A stretch of DNA of 64,000 bases from an uncultured Odoribacter sp. (GCA_910578105.1 CAJTPD010000004.1:82933-146932); one strand, 5' to 3'. Counted from the first letter of the stretch, positions 52,466-61,087 are shown. A program made the numbers and translations. The notes: generated by a model from the letters alone, not told the origin.

Positions 52466-54964
52466 ATGAATTTTATGGCAAAGGACGAGACGAAAAAGTT
52501 AAAGGAAATCATGATATTGGCGGGTGAGGAGGCAAAGCGGCTGGGGAATTCTAAAATTTCGCCGGAACATTTGTTTTTGGGGATATTACGCCTGAAACAA
52601 GCCTGGGCAATTGATGTGTTGATCGCTTTGGGAATTGATTTTTATGAGGTAAGGAATAAAATAGAACGGAAATTGAATAAACAACGGGATAAAAATGAAG
52701 AAATCCCGGAAACGCTTGATTATACATTGGCTGCTAATAGTATTCTCAGAAGGGTAGCCGAAGAGGCCTGGAAATTAGGAGATGAAGAAGTTGAGTCGGA
52801 ACATTTGATGTTGGCAATGCTGAGAAATCAGGCTGGTTTTGTGACTAAATTGTTTAATACAATGGGGGTTGATTACGATAGATTTAAAGAGCAGTTGTTG
52901 AAGGAGAAGACCCGTATGCAGTCTGATTTCGGTGAAGAAGCAGATGAAGAAGAGGACGGCGGCGAAGAGGATGCCATGTATAATCCTTACCGGCAGGGAG
53001 GGGCGATAAAATCAGATACTCCTGTATTGGATAATTTCGGGATTGATATAACCAAAGCAGCAGAGGCAGGTTCGTTGGACCCGATTGTGGGCCGTGACCG
53101 GGAGATTGAAAGGTTGGCACAGATATTGAGTCGCCGGAAAAAAAATAATCCTGTATTGATTGGTGAGCCGGGTGTCGGCAAGTCTGCCATTGCCGAAGGG
53201 TTGGCTATCCGGATTGTCCAGAAAAAAGTGTCCCGGGTTTTGTTTGACAAAAGAGTTATTGCTCTGGATATTGCTTCCATTGTGGCCGGGACAAAGTACC
53301 GTGGACAGTTTGAGGAACGAATGAAAGCTATTCTGAATGAACTGGCTAAAAATAAAAATATCATCTTGTTTATTGATGAGATTCATACAATTGTCGGTGC
53401 CGGGGGTTCGGGAGGAAGCCTGGATGCTGCCAATATGCTGAAACCTGCATTGTCCAGAGGAGAAATACAATGTATAGGTGCAACTACATTGGATGAGTAT
53501 CGGCAGAATATTGAAAAGGACGGAGCATTGGAACGGCGTTTCCAAAAAGTATTGGTAGAGCCGACTACTTTTGATGAAACGGTTGAGATATTGAATAATA
53601 TCAAATCCCGTTATGAAGACCATCATAATGTGCGTTATACCGATGCTGCCATTAAGGCTTGTGTCCAGTTGACCACCCGTTATATTTCCGACCGGGCTCT
53701 TCCTGATAAAGCAATAGATGCAATGGACGAAGCCGGTTCGAGGGTGCATATTACCAATATTGTTGTTCCGCCGGTGATAGAAGAGTTGGAAAAGGAAATA
53801 GAAGGGATTAAAGGGAAAAAGAAAGAAGCAGTTAAACAGCAAAATTTTGAAGTTGCTGCTGCTTTCCGGGATCAAGAGCGTCAATTATTGGCACAGTTGG
53901 AACAGGAAAAGGACAAATGGCAGAAAGATTTGCAGGAAAACCGGGTGGTTGTGGATGAGGAAGGCGTAGCGGAGGTGGTTGCCATGATGACTGGTGTACC
54001 TGTGAAACGTATTGCTAAAACGGAAGGAATGAAGCTTTTGCAAATGCGTGAAGAGTTGTCCGATAGTGTAATTGGTCAGCAGGAAGCCATTGAAAAAATA
54101 GTAAAGGCTATTCACCGGAATCGGGCCGGGTTGAAAGACCCTAACCGTCCTATTGGTTCTTTTATTTTTTTGGGACCTACGGGAGTCGGAAAGACCCAAT
54201 TAGCCAAAGTTTTGTCACAGTATCTTTTTGATACGCCGGATTCTCTGATTCGCATTGATATGAGCGAGTATATGGAGAAATTTGCCGTTTCCCGTTTGGT
54301 GGGAGCTCCTCCGGGATATGTGGGATATGAAGAAGGAGGGCAACTTACAGAGAAAGTCAGACGTAAACCTTATTCCGTTGTGCTTTTGGATGAGATAGAA
54401 AAAGCACATCCGGATGTATTTAATATTCTTTTGCAGTTGCTGGATGACGGTCAGTTGACAGATAGTCTGGGACGACGGGTGGATTTTAAAAATACGATTG
54501 TCATAATGACTTCGAATATCGGAAGCCGGCAATTAAAGGATTTTGGCAGGGGAATCGGATTTACTGCTGTTGACCGGGGAGGGGACAATGATTATGCTAA
54601 GAGCGTTGTGCAAAAAGCATTAAAAAGTGCTTTTTCTCCCGAGTTTCTCAATCGGATTGATGATGTGATTATCTTTAATTCTTTAAGTAAAGAGGATATT
54701 CATAAAATCATTGATATTGAATTAAAGGGATTGTTGAAACGGGTGAACGAATTGGGGTATCAGGTTCATGTATCGGATGCTGCCCGGGAGTTTTTGACAG
54801 AAAAAGGATATGATCCGCAGTATGGTGCCCGGCCATTGAAAAGAGCTATTCAAAAATATCTGGAAGATGAACTGGCAGAAGTGATTATAAAAGGCGAAAT
54901 ACCGGAAGGAAGCACTCTGGAAGTTGAATGTGATAAAGAAAATGACAGATTAATAATTAAATAA
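52466..54964 (+). CDS. clpC: ATP-dependent Clp protease ATPase subunit ClpC
   Basis: 832 residues; Hsp100 unfoldase that feeds substrates to ClpP. N-terminal Clp-N double repeat (about 5-145), an acidic linker (EEADEEEDGGEED), first AAA domain with Walker A GEPGVGKSAIAEG and Walker B ILFIDEIH, a central UVR-type coiled coil (KQQNFEVAAAFRDQERQL), second AAA domain with GPTGVGKTQLAKVL and VLLDEIEKAHPD, and the C-terminal ClpB-D2 domain. The middle UVR segment identifies ClpC rather than ClpA or ClpB. ATG 52475 (MAKDETKK) is an alternative start. Confidence 0.94.
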   Translation: MNFMAKDETKKLKEIMILAGEEAKRLGNSKISPEHLFLGILRLKQAWAIDVLIALGIDFYEVRNKIERKLNKQRDKNEEIPETLDYTLAANSILRRVAEEAWKLGDEEVESEHLMLAMLRNQAGFVTKLFNTMGVDYDRFKEQLLKEKTRMQSDFGEEADEEEDGGEEDAMYNPYRQGGAIKSDTPVLDNFGIDITKAAEAGSLDPIVGRDREIERLAQILSRRKKNNPVLIGEPGVGKSAIAEGLAIRIVQKKVSRVLFDKRVIALDIASIVAGTKYRGQFEERMKAILNELAKNKNIILFIDEIHTIVGAGGSGGSLDAANMLKPALSRGEIQCIGATTLDEYRQNIEKDGALERRFQKVLVEPTTFDETVEILNNIKSRYEDHHNVRYTDAAIKACVQLTTRYISDRALPDKAIDAMDEAGSRVHITNIVVPPVIEELEKEIEGIKGKKKEAVKQQNFEVAAAFRDQERQLLAQLEQEKDKWQKDLQENRVVVDEEGVAEVVAMMTGVPVKRIAKTEGMKLLQMREELSDSVIGQQEAIEKIVKAIHRNRAGLKDPNRPIGSFIFLGPTGVGKTQLAKVLSQYLFDTPDSLIRIDMSEYMEKFAVSRLVGAPPGYVGYEEGGQLTEKVRRKPYSVVLLDEIEKAHPDVFNILLQLLDDGQLTDSLGRRVDFKNTIVIMTSNIGSRQLKDFGRGIGFTAVDRGGDNDYAKSVVQKALKSAFSPEFLNRIDDVIIFNSLSKEDIHKIIDIELKGLLKRVNELGYQVHVSDAAREFLTEKGYDPQYGARPLKRAIQKYLEDELAEVIIKGEIPEGSTLEVECDKENDRLIIK

Positions 54965-54980
54965 TAGAAAAGTAAAGGAG

Positions 54981-55016
54981 GGGCAAAATCCGGGGGAGGA
55001 TTCTGCCCTTTCTTTT
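54981..55016 (+). terminator. Terminator of clpC
   Basis: GGGCA-A-AATCC (54981-54991) pairs with GGATT-C-TGCCC (54998-55008) around a 6-nt loop, with one internal mismatch. CTTTCTTTT-like sequence follows. It overlaps the last codons of the convergent Lrp gene by a few bases. Confidence 0.7.
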
Positions 55017-55485
55017 AATTGTCTTCGGAACAGATATCTACTTGTTTTTCTATTAATTGGTCCAGGGAAATAAAAGATTCGGTCTTGGCAATTCCCGGAA
55101 TGTTTTGTAACGTGTTGATTAAGATGTCCATCAGATGTTGATGGCTGTTGCACCGGATTTTCAGGAAGAAAGAATAGTGTCCTGTAATGAAATGACATTC
55201 AATGACTTCTGGTATTTTTTCGATTTCTTTGACAACCGTTTTGTAATGAGAGGCATTGTCCAGTATGACTCCGATAAAAGCACATATTTTGAAACCTAAT
55301 GCCCGGGGTTTTACGATAAAACGTGAACCTTCTATAATTCCGGCATCTTCCATTTTTTTTACACGTTGGTGAATTGCTGCTCCGGAAATACCGCATTCCC
55401 TGGCTATTTCAAGAAAAGGAACTCTTGCATTTTTTACAAGATAGGAAAGAATTTTCCGGTCTATATCATCAATTTGGTATTTCAT
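55015..55485 (-). CDS. Lrp/AsnC family transcriptional regulator
   Basis: 156 residues. N-terminal helix-turn-helix (about 5-50, IDDIDRKILSYLVKNARVPF and GAAIHQRVKKMEDAGII) and a C-terminal RAM ligand-binding domain (about 65-140, ECHFITGHYSFFLKIRCNS). These proteins sense amino acids and often control their metabolism or transport. It starts 23 nt after the TetR-like gene, so the two may form one transcript. The target genes cannot be read from context. Confidence 0.93.
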   Translation of the reverse strand: MKYQIDDIDRKILSYLVKNARVPFLEIARECGISGAAIHQRVKKMEDAGIIEGSRFIVKPRALGFKICAFIGVILDNASHYKTVVKEIEKIPEVIECHFITGHYSFFLKIRCNSHQHLMDILINTLQNIPGIAKTESFISLDQLIEKQVDICSEDN

Positions 55486-55508
55486 AGTCTGTTGGGGGTT
55501 AGTTGTAA

Positions 55509-56132
55509 TTATCTGAAATTTAGTATACTGTATAGTTGTTTGCGTTGTTTATAATAGTTTCTCCCTTCTTCGCTGGTAATGTTTTTAATCAGATTGTCAA
55601 TCAGATTGTTAAATATGGTGGAGAATGTAAATTCTTCGGGCGGATAAATCTGGGGATTATGAATATCGTTTAATTTAGCGATAAACATTCGGGCAAGCAT
55701 CTCACTCGAAACATCTCGTTTGTATATCCCCTGTTGCATTCCTTTTTCAATATTGATTTTCATTTTTTCGAAAATGAAATCAGAACGTTTTTGAAGATGA
55801 TTTTGAAAAATATCCGGAAAAAATTCTGCCAGTGTGATGGTTACAGAAGGGGTGACATTGAAAAAACGATTATTGATTTCGTTGCTGACCATTAATAAAA
55901 TATCAATGGCATTCCAGCCTTCGAAATTATATTCGTTGAAAATTTCTTCAAAACATTTTCTTTCATATTCCAGGATAGCCTGAACCATATCCTGACGGTC
56001 GGAAAAATTCTCTTTTAATTCATCAATAGATAAACCTACTTTTTTCAGATGGATTTCATTGAGGTCATTTATGCCGTAACGGGCTATATAACTTCGTAAT
56101 TTATCAGCAAGGGTATATCTTTTTTCCGTCAT
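55509..56132 (-). CDS. TetR-like transcriptional regulator with a weakly conserved DNA-binding head
   Basis: 207 residues, all-helical. The first 55 residues have the layout of a TetR helix-turn-helix (RSYIARYGINDLNEIHLKKVG, then ENFSDRQDMVQAILEYE), but the usual Tyr-x-His-Phe segment is replaced by ELKENFSD, so it is a divergent member. The C-terminal ligand and dimer domain has no recognisable signature. It is divergent from the phosphatase-like gene at 56343 with a 210-bp gap, so it might regulate that gene; this is inference. Confidence 0.65.
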   Translation of the reverse strand: MTEKRYTLADKLRSYIARYGINDLNEIHLKKVGLSIDELKENFSDRQDMVQAILEYERKCFEEIFNEYNFEGWNAIDILLMVSNEINNRFFNVTPSVTITLAEFFPDIFQNHLQKRSDFIFEKMKINIEKGMQQGIYKRDVSSEMLARMFIAKLNDIHNPQIYPPEEFTFSTIFNNLIDNLIKNITSEEGRNYYKQRKQLYSILNFR

Positions 56133-56279
56133 AGTGCAGTAAATTCATTTTAGTGCTGTAAAAATAACAAACAAAATGGGATTTATCCAGTAATAGTTGT
56201 AAATTATTATTATATGAATCTTGTTTATTCGTATCATGTTTGATTTCGGTGAATGTTTAAAGCTTTATTTTTAAGGACA

Positions 56280-56311
56280 TTTGTCTACCCGGTTTACAAT
56301 TTATACCTTTG
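56280..56311 (+). promoter_or_regulatory. Promoter of the alkaline-phosphatase-like gene
   Basis: TTTG (56280-56283) and TACCTTTG (56304-56311) with a 20-bp spacer, a full match to the Bacteroidetes consensus. The leader to ATG 56343 would be about 25 nt. It supports that start rather than the earlier ATG at 56253. Confidence 0.75.
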
Positions 56312-56342
56312 CCGGAGTCTTTTTATTTCAAAAATGATATTT

Positions 56343-57905
56343 ATGAAAAAGGGGTTGTTGGGAGTATTGTTAATATTAAATATTGGATTTGTTGCTGCTG
56401 AAAATAAAAGCCGCTTGGTAGTGGGGATTACCGTCAATCATTTTTATCCGGAATGGCTGATGATTTACCGGAATGCTTTGACGGAAGGTGGTTTTAACCG
56501 GTTGCTTTCGCAGGGCAAAAAGATAATGGCTGACTATAGTTATTTATATTCTCAGACCGGAGTGGACCAAGCTACAATATATACGGGTTTGCTGCCTGCT
56601 GAGCATGGTATTATTGCTCATCAGTGGTATGATCGTTTGAGAAATAAACGTCAGGATAATGTATTGAGTAACGAGTCGCGTTTGCTCGGGGAAGAAGGTG
56701 CGGGGTTGACTCCGGATTGGCTGCAGGCGATGACTTTGGGCTGTGCCATGAAGATGAATAATGTATTTTCTAAAGTATATAGCATAGGGGTGAATGGGGA
56801 AGAGGCAGTACTCAGCGGAGGGAGTTGTGCGAACCTGGCTTTGTGGTTGAGTGAAAATACAGGGAAATGGATTTCTTCTGATTACTATGCAGACTCTTTG
56901 CCATCCTGGCTTTCGGTTTATAATACAAAGCTGGAAAGTGATTTTTTTATCCATAAGGGATGGATGTCATTGGAGGATGAAAGCGGAAATTCTATGGCTT
57001 TGAAACTGAAGAGTAAAGTAGGGTTGGGAAATAGTTTTTATTACGATCTTGCGCAGGCAAAACGGAAATACGATACTTATCGTATTCTTAAGGCTACTCC
57101 TTATGTAAATACTTTGGTGACGGATTTGGCTATAGAATTGATAAAGAATGAGCAGTTGGGAGTTGATAATGATGCAGATCTGTTAACCTTAAATTTTTCA
57201 AGTCTTGATTATATGAACCGGGATTTTGGAGTGTATGCCCGGGAATTTCAGGATGTTGTGATGCGTTTGGACCGGGATGTGGAGAGATTTTTGGCAGCAT
57301 TGGACCAGAAGGTCGGGGCCGGAAATTATACGGTGTTTCTGACTTTTTCGGAAGCCCGGGAATTGTTGCCCGAAGAATTGAGTAAAATGCGTTTGTCCTC
57401 TGATTATTTTAGTATTTTCAAAGCAGTTGCTTTGCTGAAATCTTTTCTCAATTTGATTTATGGAGAAGGAGATTGGGTGTTGGATTATGATGCGGCTCAG
57501 ATTTATCTGAACCGGACCTTGATAGAGGAGAAGAAGATATCTTTAAAAGATATACAGGATAAGGTTGCAGATTTTTTGATTGAATTTGAAGGGGTTTCGC
57601 GGGTGCTGACTGCACATTCGCTGACTCACAATACTTCTTCGGCAGGTGTGGAGGTTTTGTGTCAGAATGCTTATTCGCAAAAACGGAGCGGTGACATTTT
57701 GTATGCACTTCAGCCAACCTGGATTCCGGCTTTAAAAGACAGGGAAGACGGTTATGCCCGTTACAGTAAACGTTGTAAAGTTCCGCTTTATCTCTATGGT
57801 GCAGGAATTTCTGCGGATATAAAGGAAGAGTGTCTGATGACTTCACTTTTACCTATGTTGTGTGACATTTTGTGTATACCTGTTCCTTATACTGCTGTAA
57901 AATAG
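56343..57905 (+). CDS. Alkaline-phosphatase-family (PafA-like) secreted protein, probably without metal-dependent activity
   Basis: 520 residues with a signal peptide (MKKGLLGVLLILNIGFVAAE). Family features are clear: the nucleophile region YSQTGVDQATIYTG (Thr72), HGIIAHQWYDR, KVYSIGVNGEEAVLSGG and KRSGDILYALQPTW. Yet ligands known from PafA are replaced: the first Asp (VDQ) is Asn32 (VNH), Asp289 is kept, the next His is Arg293, and the ADHG motif reads FSEA (335-338). The last His-containing segment before the YGAGI strand is also lost. I infer a pseudoenzyme, perhaps with a binding or regulatory role. Confidence 0.8.
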   Translation: MKKGLLGVLLILNIGFVAAENKSRLVVGITVNHFYPEWLMIYRNALTEGGFNRLLSQGKKIMADYSYLYSQTGVDQATIYTGLLPAEHGIIAHQWYDRLRNKRQDNVLSNESRLLGEEGAGLTPDWLQAMTLGCAMKMNNVFSKVYSIGVNGEEAVLSGGSCANLALWLSENTGKWISSDYYADSLPSWLSVYNTKLESDFFIHKGWMSLEDESGNSMALKLKSKVGLGNSFYYDLAQAKRKYDTYRILKATPYVNTLVTDLAIELIKNEQLGVDNDADLLTLNFSSLDYMNRDFGVYAREFQDVVMRLDRDVERFLAALDQKVGAGNYTVFLTFSEARELLPEELSKMRLSSDYFSIFKAVALLKSFLNLIYGEGDWVLDYDAAQIYLNRTLIEEKKISLKDIQDKVADFLIEFEGVSRVLTAHSLTHNTSSAGVEVLCQNAYSQKRSGDILYALQPTWIPALKDREDGYARYSKRCKVPLYLYGAGISADIKEECLMTSLLPMLCDILCIPVPYTAVK

Positions 57906-57912
57906 GTGTCAT

Positions 57913-58485
57913 TTATTTAAACCGGATAGTTTCCATCAGATTTACTATATCTTGTCTGAGAAAATGAATAACCGGAGCCAGAGAATCTTTATCCGGATGC
58001 TGTTTGAAATATAAGGCTCCGCGCAGGAAGTGGTGTACGGAATCAGTGATATAAAATTGAGTAGAAGAAGCGGTATTCCCTTCGATGAAGTATATCAGAC
58101 CTGAAATATGGTTGTTCCGATAATATTTTTCGTTGATGGATTCTGCTTTTATTGTGTGTGTATAGGCCATGTGGTGGCAATCTTCCGTAAAATGACGTAA
58201 TGAAGTGTCTGCTACTATTTTTTTGTAGGAAAGATGAATTTTTGCATTATATTGGGGATAACAAATATTGACCCAGCCAGCTTCGGCTTCTGGGTCTGAA
58301 TCAGGTTCAATTGTGGCAGTTGTTGCCATCTCAAATTGATAAGGCAGACTGTCGCCAACCGGAATCCAGTTTTTTTCCGGAAAATCAATCCGGTAATATC
58401 CGTAAGGTTTGGGGGTATATTTTTCATTACATCCCCCAAAGAGAAGTAGCAGAAAATAAACTATGATTCTGGTTCTGGTAAGCAT
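57913..58485 (-). CDS. gldD: Gliding-motility-associated lipoprotein GldD
   Basis: 190 residues with a lipobox (LLLLFGGC, Cys19) and then PKPYGYYRIDFPEKNW, the conserved start of GldD. Other family segments are WVNICYPQYNAKIHLSYK and SGLIYFIEGNTASSTQFYITDS. GldD is needed for gliding in Flavobacterium, but homologues are widespread in non-gliding Bacteroidetes. It lies 7 nt after gldE. The exact role is unknown. Confidence 0.9.
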   Translation of the reverse strand: MLTRTRIIVYFLLLLFGGCNEKYTPKPYGYYRIDFPEKNWIPVGDSLPYQFEMATTATIEPDSDPEAEAGWVNICYPQYNAKIHLSYKKIVADTSLRHFTEDCHHMAYTHTIKAESINEKYYRNNHISGLIYFIEGNTASSTQFYITDSVHHFLRGALYFKQHPDKDSLAPVIHFLRQDIVNLMETIRFK

Positions 58486-58492
58486 GTATAAT

Positions 58493-59791
58493 TCAACTTT
58501 TTTTCTCGTATTTGATTTTTTTGATTCTCCGGTTGTCCACTTCTAAAATTGTGAATTTATGTTCGTGATAGACAATAATTTCATCTTTTTGAGGTAATTC
58601 TCCTTTGATTTCCAGAATTAACCCTGCCAATGTATCTGCTTCTCCTTCGATATCTTTAAAAATATCCTGGTCTGCATCTACAATTTTAATGAAATCGTTC
58701 AATAAGGTACATGCTTCGAAGAGATAGACGTTGTTAGGCAACCGGGTATAAGTTTCTTCCTTTTCATCGTATTCATCGTTAATTTCTCCTACGATTTCTT
58801 CCAGAATATCTTCCATTGTGACTATGCCGGAGGTGCCTCCGTATTCATCCACAACAATGGCCATGTGCACTTTTTTGAGCTGAAATTCTTCCAGCAGGTC
58901 GTTGATTTTTTTTGTTTCCGGAACAAAATAGGCCGGTCGTATCAGGGATTGCCAGTTAAAGCTTGCATCTTCTTTTAAATGGGCCAGTAAATCCTTGACA
59001 TACAGAATACCTTCAATTGTATCCAGATTGTCTTTAAATACAGGTAAACGGGAATAACCGTGTTCAATAAAGATGGCTTTTACGTGGTCAAAATTATCTT
59101 TTGTATCTATGGCGATGATGTTGATGCGGGGGCGTATGATGTCTATGGCGTCTATGTTGCTGAAACGTACTATTCCTTCCAGAATATCTTTTTCTTCGTT
59201 AATTTCAGCATCTTCTGTCAGTTCCAGTGCTTTGGAAAGCTGGTCAATGGAGAGTTCGTCCTTTTTGGCAATCCGTTTACTGATGATTGAAGTTGATTTG
59301 ATGAGTAAAACGGACAGTGGCCGGAACAAATAAGTCAGAAAAGTGAGTGGTCTGGCCATAAGGATGGCCATCCTTACCTGTGAGCGGTTTGCATATAATT
59401 TGGGCATGATTTCTCCGAACAAAAGAATCAGAAAAGTGACGAGAATTACCTGGATAATAAATCCCAGCACAGGACTGGAAGAAAAATTAAACAGAGAATT
59501 TACCAGATAAGTGGAGATGATGACTATGCCGACGTTTACAAAATTATTTGTAATCAGGATGGTGGATAATAAGAGGTTGGGCTTCCGGTGAAGGCTGCAA
59601 ACTTTATCATATCCTTTTTCTTTCAGTTTGTCCAGTTGGGCAGGTGTAAGTGAGAAATAGGCTACTTCAGAACCTGATATCAGGGCTGAGACTAAGAGCA
59701 GAAATAATAATATAATTAAGAAAGTGATGTCCAATAAATCAAATGAACCGCGAAAAATACTTTGTGCCGCGTCGTATGTGTCTGTTTCCAA
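58493..59791 (-). CDS. gldE: GldE-like transporter-associated membrane protein (CNNM/CBS/CorC type)
   Basis: 432 residues: an N-terminal CNNM (DUF21) domain with about four helices (SALISGSEVAYFSLTPAQ), a pair of CBS domains (about 205-330, FIEHGYSRLPVFKDN and VDEYGGTSGIVTMEDILEE), and a C-terminal CorC/HlyC domain (about 345-430). The family includes magnesium and cobalt efflux proteins. GldE normally stands beside GldD and ssb in Bacteroidetes, as here. An interleaved inverted repeat separates it from ssb. Confidence 0.92.
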   Translation of the reverse strand: METDTYDAAQSIFRGSFDLLDITFLIILLFLLLVSALISGSEVAYFSLTPAQLDKLKEKGYDKVCSLHRKPNLLLSTILITNNFVNVGIVIISTYLVNSLFNFSSSPVLGFIIQVILVTFLILLFGEIMPKLYANRSQVRMAILMARPLTFLTYLFRPLSVLLIKSTSIISKRIAKKDELSIDQLSKALELTEDAEINEEKDILEGIVRFSNIDAIDIIRPRINIIAIDTKDNFDHVKAIFIEHGYSRLPVFKDNLDTIEGILYVKDLLAHLKEDASFNWQSLIRPAYFVPETKKINDLLEEFQLKKVHMAIVVDEYGGTSGIVTMEDILEEIVGEINDEYDEKEETYTRLPNNVYLFEACTLLNDFIKIVDADQDIFKDIEGEADTLAGLILEIKGELPQKDEIIVYHEHKFTILEVDNRRIKKIKYEKKS

Positions 59792-59830
59792 AATAACAAA
59801 AATTAATTAAACAAAAGGTTATGGTCCTGA

Positions 59831-59895
59831 GGCTATAAACAAGAAACTGAAAACAATTTTCCGGCATGATGTTTATAGCCTGCAGGTTTCAGTTT
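59831..59895 (-). repeat. Two interleaved inverted repeats between ssb and gldE
   Basis: GGCTATAAACA (59831-59841) pairs with TGTTTATAGCC (59870-59880), and AAACTGAAA (59844-59852) pairs with TTTCAGTTT (59887-59895). The order is A-B-A'-B', so both stems cannot nest: they form either a pseudoknot or two mutually exclusive hairpins. The second pair starts directly after the ssb stop codon. It may be a terminator or an RNA switch. Confidence 0.55.
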
Positions 59896-60339
59896 TTAAA
59901 ATGGCAAATCGTCGCTGTCGTCCGGGGCCAGTGAAGCTGCTGCAGGAGCTGCAGGTTCCGGGTTGGCAGGCGTGTTGAACGACCGGGGAACTGCTCCGGT
60001 GTTGTCTCCTTCCTGTTTATAGGATAACATTTGCATATTATCGGCCCATATTTCTGTCGTATAACGTTTGTTGCCGTTCTGGTCGTCCCAGCTTCGGGTC
60101 CGGATGCGTCCTTCGATATACAAACGCATTCCTTTGTGTACATATTTTTCAACTATTTCTGCCAAACCTCTCCATAGTACAATATTGTGCCATTCGGTTT
60201 GGTCGATATTTTCGCCGTTTTTGTTTTTATACCTTTCTGTGGTTGCCAGACGGAGGTTTGCGACAGCAGTTCCTCCTTCAAGGTATCTTACATCGGGGTC
60301 GGCCCCTACATTTCCGATTAATATTACTTTATTGACCAT
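59896..60339 (-). CDS. ssb: Single-stranded DNA-binding protein SSB
   Basis: 147 residues. The OB-fold domain (1-105) begins VNKVILIGNVGADPDVRYLE and includes WHNIVLWRGLAEIVEKYVHKG. A Pro/Ala-rich linker leads to the acidic tip DDSDDLPF, which recruits partner proteins. It is the usual single-copy chromosomal SSB, next to gldE. The 300-bp gap to HU on the other strand is AT-rich and holds no gene. Confidence 0.97.
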   Translation of the reverse strand: MVNKVILIGNVGADPDVRYLEGGTAVANLRLATTERYKNKNGENIDQTEWHNIVLWRGLAEIVEKYVHKGMRLYIEGRIRTRSWDDQNGNKRYTTEIWADNMQMLSYKQEGDNTGAVPRSFNTPANPEPAAPAAASLAPDDSDDLPF

Positions 60340-60639
60340 AATTGTTTCTTTTCATAAAATTAAACATAGAATACATCTACATTCTTTTTTGGATACGTTG
60401 CAACTTGAATATGAAAGCTTGTAGATTTAAATTTTACACAAGTTACAAAAAAAATGATAATCCTGTATGTTAAAAACAGGAAATTTTCCAAAGAGCGAAA
60501 TTAAGGAAAAAAAATTGAATCAGAAAAAAATAACAAAAATCATCTTGTTTTTTTTATTCTTCATGGAAAAGCCTTATATTTGCAAACTGAAAATGAATCA
60601 AGAAGAAATAAATTATTGAATATTAAATATTTAAAGAAA
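60340..60639. other. 300-bp divergent intergenic region between ssb and the HU gene
   Basis: Very AT-rich. It holds the HU promoter candidate at 60575-60582. I found no clear promoter for ssb and no gene-like frame. Confidence 0.5.
60575..60582 (+). promoter_or_regulatory. Candidate -7 box of the HU gene promoter
   Basis: TATATTTG matches TAnnTTTG exactly. A T-rich run (TTTT at 60551-60554, 20 bp upstream) could be a weak -33 box. The leader to ATG 60640 would be about 50 nt. Confidence 0.55.
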
Positions 60640-60927
60640 ATGACAAAAGCGGATATTGTTAACGAAATTTCGAGAACAACCGGGATTGAAAAAGTTGCTG
60701 TGCAGGCAACGGTGGAGGCTTTTATGGAGTCGATTAAAAATTCCGTTGTTGAGGGTAAAAACGTGTATTTAAGAGGTTTCGGTAGTTTCGTGGTGAAAAA
60801 AAGAGCAGAGAAAACGGCACGGAATATTTCTAAGAACGTAACTATTAAAATCCCCGAACATTTTATTCCTTCATTCAAACCATCCAAGAGTTTTGTTAAC
60901 GAGGTTAAGGGTAATGTTAAAAAATAA
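60640..60927 (+). CDS. HU-family DNA-binding protein
   Basis: 95 residues from ATG 60640. A basic nucleoid protein that bends DNA as a dimer. The start MTKADIVNEISRTTGIEKVA, the motif FMESIKNSVVEGKNVYLRGFG and the arm region with ARNISKNVTIKIPEHFIPSF are typical of HU, with IPEHFIPSFKPSK a Bacteroidetes version of the usual IPA..VPxFKPGK. An upstream TTG in frame is inside the promoter and is not used. The small COX24-like gene follows after 14 nt. Confidence 0.95.
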   Translation: MTKADIVNEISRTTGIEKVAVQATVEAFMESIKNSVVEGKNVYLRGFGSFVVKKRAEKTARNISKNVTIKIPEHFIPSFKPSKSFVNEVKGNVKK

Positions 60928-60941
60928 GAAAGGAGGAATTT

Positions 60942-61031
60942 ATGCCAAGCGGAAAAAAAAGAAAAAGACATAAGATGGCAACCCACAAACGGAAAAAAAG
61001 ACTGAGAAAGAATCGTCATAAGAAGAAATAA
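60942..61031 (+). CDS. Small basic COX24/AURKAIP1-domain protein (mS38-like ribosomal-type)
   Basis: 29 residues, starting MPSGKKRKRHKMATHKRKKR and ending KNRHKKK; too short for most gene finders. About two thirds of the residues are Lys, Arg or His. Bacteroidetes carry such a protein, related to the C-terminal domain of the mitochondrial ribosomal protein mS38, and it probably belongs to the small ribosomal subunit. A strong Shine-Dalgarno motif (AGGAGG, 60931-60936) lies 5 nt upstream, and HU precedes it in the same transcript. Confidence 0.85.
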   Translation: MPSGKKRKRHKMATHKRKKRLRKNRHKKK

Positions 61032-61055
61032 TTCTTCACGTTTGTGAGTGGGAAT

Positions 61056-61087
61056 ATAAACCTAAAGGCTTTTGTCTTTAGGTTTAT
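61056..61087 (+). terminator. Terminator-like hairpin after the COX24-like gene
   Basis: A 12-bp perfect stem, ATAAACCTAAAG (61056-61067) with CTTTAGGTTTAT (61076-61087), and an 8-nt loop, 24 nt after the stop codon. T-rich sequence follows but no pure T run. It separates the HU operon from the RNase gene. Confidence 0.7.

Noticed and set aside
53012..53884. 290-codon minus-strand frame opposite clpC
   Set aside because: Antisense of an obvious ClpC AAA domain. Ile-, Phe- and Ser-rich composition as expected for a shadow frame.
60561..61019. 152-codon minus-strand frame opposite the HU gene
   Set aside because: It covers HU and the COX24-like gene in antisense, including their promoter and ribosome-binding site.
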